Assembly: GCA_031267955.1 (NCBI GenBank) | Contig: JAIRYB010000155.1 | Location: 1-5,896, forward strand | Origin: Spirochaetaceae bacterium | Lineage (GTDB): Bacteria; Spirochaetota; Spirochaetia; Treponematales; Breznakiellaceae | Reading direction: 5' to 3' | DNA: 5,896 bases | Shown: positions 5,436-5,896 of the stretch, piece after piece | Layout of the letters: the number at the start of each line of letters is the position of its first letter | Position numbering within the stretch: the first letter of the stretch is position 1 | The notes under the pieces: model-generated | What the model saw: the letters and a program-made list of their open reading frames with translations, nothing else | Told to the model about the DNA's origin: nothing | Databases searched by the model: none | Position numbers and translations under genes: made by a program

Positions 5436-5896
5436 ATGAAAACAGAATCTATGCCCAATGCCGCCGCAACGGCGGGGGCGCAAAATCCCGCGGCCCGGCC
5501 CCGCAAGACCGGCATGGCCCGGCTCTGGGAACTGGCGTTCCGCAAAAAAATTCTGGTTACGGCGGCCTGCGTATTTTCGGTGGCCAGCACAGCCCTTTCG
5601 TTCAGCCCCTTTATCGCCGTCTACTACATTATCCGGGAACTGGTGATCCACTTCGCCGATTTGAGCGGCCTTGACCGGGCCTCTATGTTCCGCCTGGGCT
5701 GGCTTGCCGCGGGCGGCGCGGCGGCGGCGATCTTCCTCAATTTTATCGCCCTCATGTGTTCCCATGTGGCGGCCTTTACCACCCTCTACGGCCTCAAGCT
5801 GGAATTTACCCGCCATATCGCTTCTTTGCCCCTGGGTTTCCACACGGAAAATTCCACCGGCAAGCTGCGGAAGGTGGTGGATGAAAACATCGAAAA
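5436..5896 (+). CDS. ABC transporter, membrane-domain N-terminus (partial, runs off the window)
   Basis: Only the first 153 codons are present; the frame is open to the window edge. An Ala/Pro-rich cytoplasmic tail (1-27) and a basic stretch around 'WELAFRKK' (31-38) precede a hydrophobic segment (about 39-67, interrupted by prolines), then a second one (about 87-112). The following part, 'GLKLEFTRHIASLPLGFHTENSTGKLRKVVDENIE' in pieces at 119-153, matches the intracellular coupling-loop region of type 1 exporter-fold ABC membrane domains, where 'LPLGFH..NSTGKL' is typical ('F-x-x-x-x-x-G-x-L'). Proteins of this sort usually continue into four more helices and a C-terminal ATPase domain and often form heterodimers encoded by adjacent genes, so a partner may lie beyond the window. 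Substrate cannot be told; siderophore-, peptide- and drug-type exporters share this architecture. It has its own strong promoter and a possible operator. Confidence 0.85.
   Translation, partial: MKTESMPNAAATAGAQNPAARPRKTGMARLWELAFRKKILVTAACVFSVASTALSFSPFIAVYYIIRELVIHFADLSGLDRASMFRLGWLAAGGAAAAIFLNFIALMCSHVAAFTTLYGLKLEFTRHIASLPLGFHTENSTGKLRKVVDENIE

Noticed and set aside
5376..5843. Open frame of 155 codons on the - strand over the ABC transporter start
   Set aside because: The + strand reading has a promoter, ribosome binding site, transmembrane segments and ABC family motifs. The - strand product has none of these.

Overview
This window looks like chromosomal housekeeping DNA from a GC-rich (roughly 60 % by eye) Gram-negative bacterium. 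The wording of the Mfd protein, above all the helicase and TRG region at residues 870-990, resembles what I remember of Treponema-type spirochaetes. That taxonomic placement is inference from memory, not a search. Nothing in the window suggests a mobile element, prophage, CRISPR array or defence system.

Layout. Positions 43-116 hold a complete tRNA-Val(TAC) on the + strand, without an encoded CCA, behind a plausible promoter at the window's left edge. Facing it on the - strand is a two-gene unit at 1602-149. Its first gene encodes a 343-aa exported protein of unknown function. Its second encodes a 141-aa protein that looks like a receiver (CheY-like) domain stripped of its phosphorylation residues. 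The two genes overlap by an ATGA start/stop junction, so they are probably translationally coupled. A very GC-rich 241-bp divergent region (1603-1843) with several potential hairpins separates this unit from mfd.

The mfd gene (1844-5302, +, 1152 aa) fills most of the window. It encodes a full-length, apparently intact transcription-repair coupling factor, with the UvrB-like module, the RNA-polymerase interaction domain, both helicase lobes, the TRG segment and the C-terminal domain. It lacks a visible Shine-Dalgarno sequence, and its -10-like sequence sits very close to the start codon. After a 133-bp gap comes the start of an ABC-transporter membrane/ATPase gene (5436 to beyond the window end). 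That gene has the best promoter in the window (TTGACA, 17-nt spacer, TATAGT), and a perfect inverted repeat lies over its expected transcription start.

Functional reading. tRNA-Val and Mfd are core genome functions. The exported protein and pseudo-receiver pair and the ABC transporter are separate transcription units, and I see no evidence that they work with Mfd. The most interesting items are the uncharacterised pair, the possible operator ahead of the transporter and the short SD-less leader of mfd. I did not find a clearly novel system.
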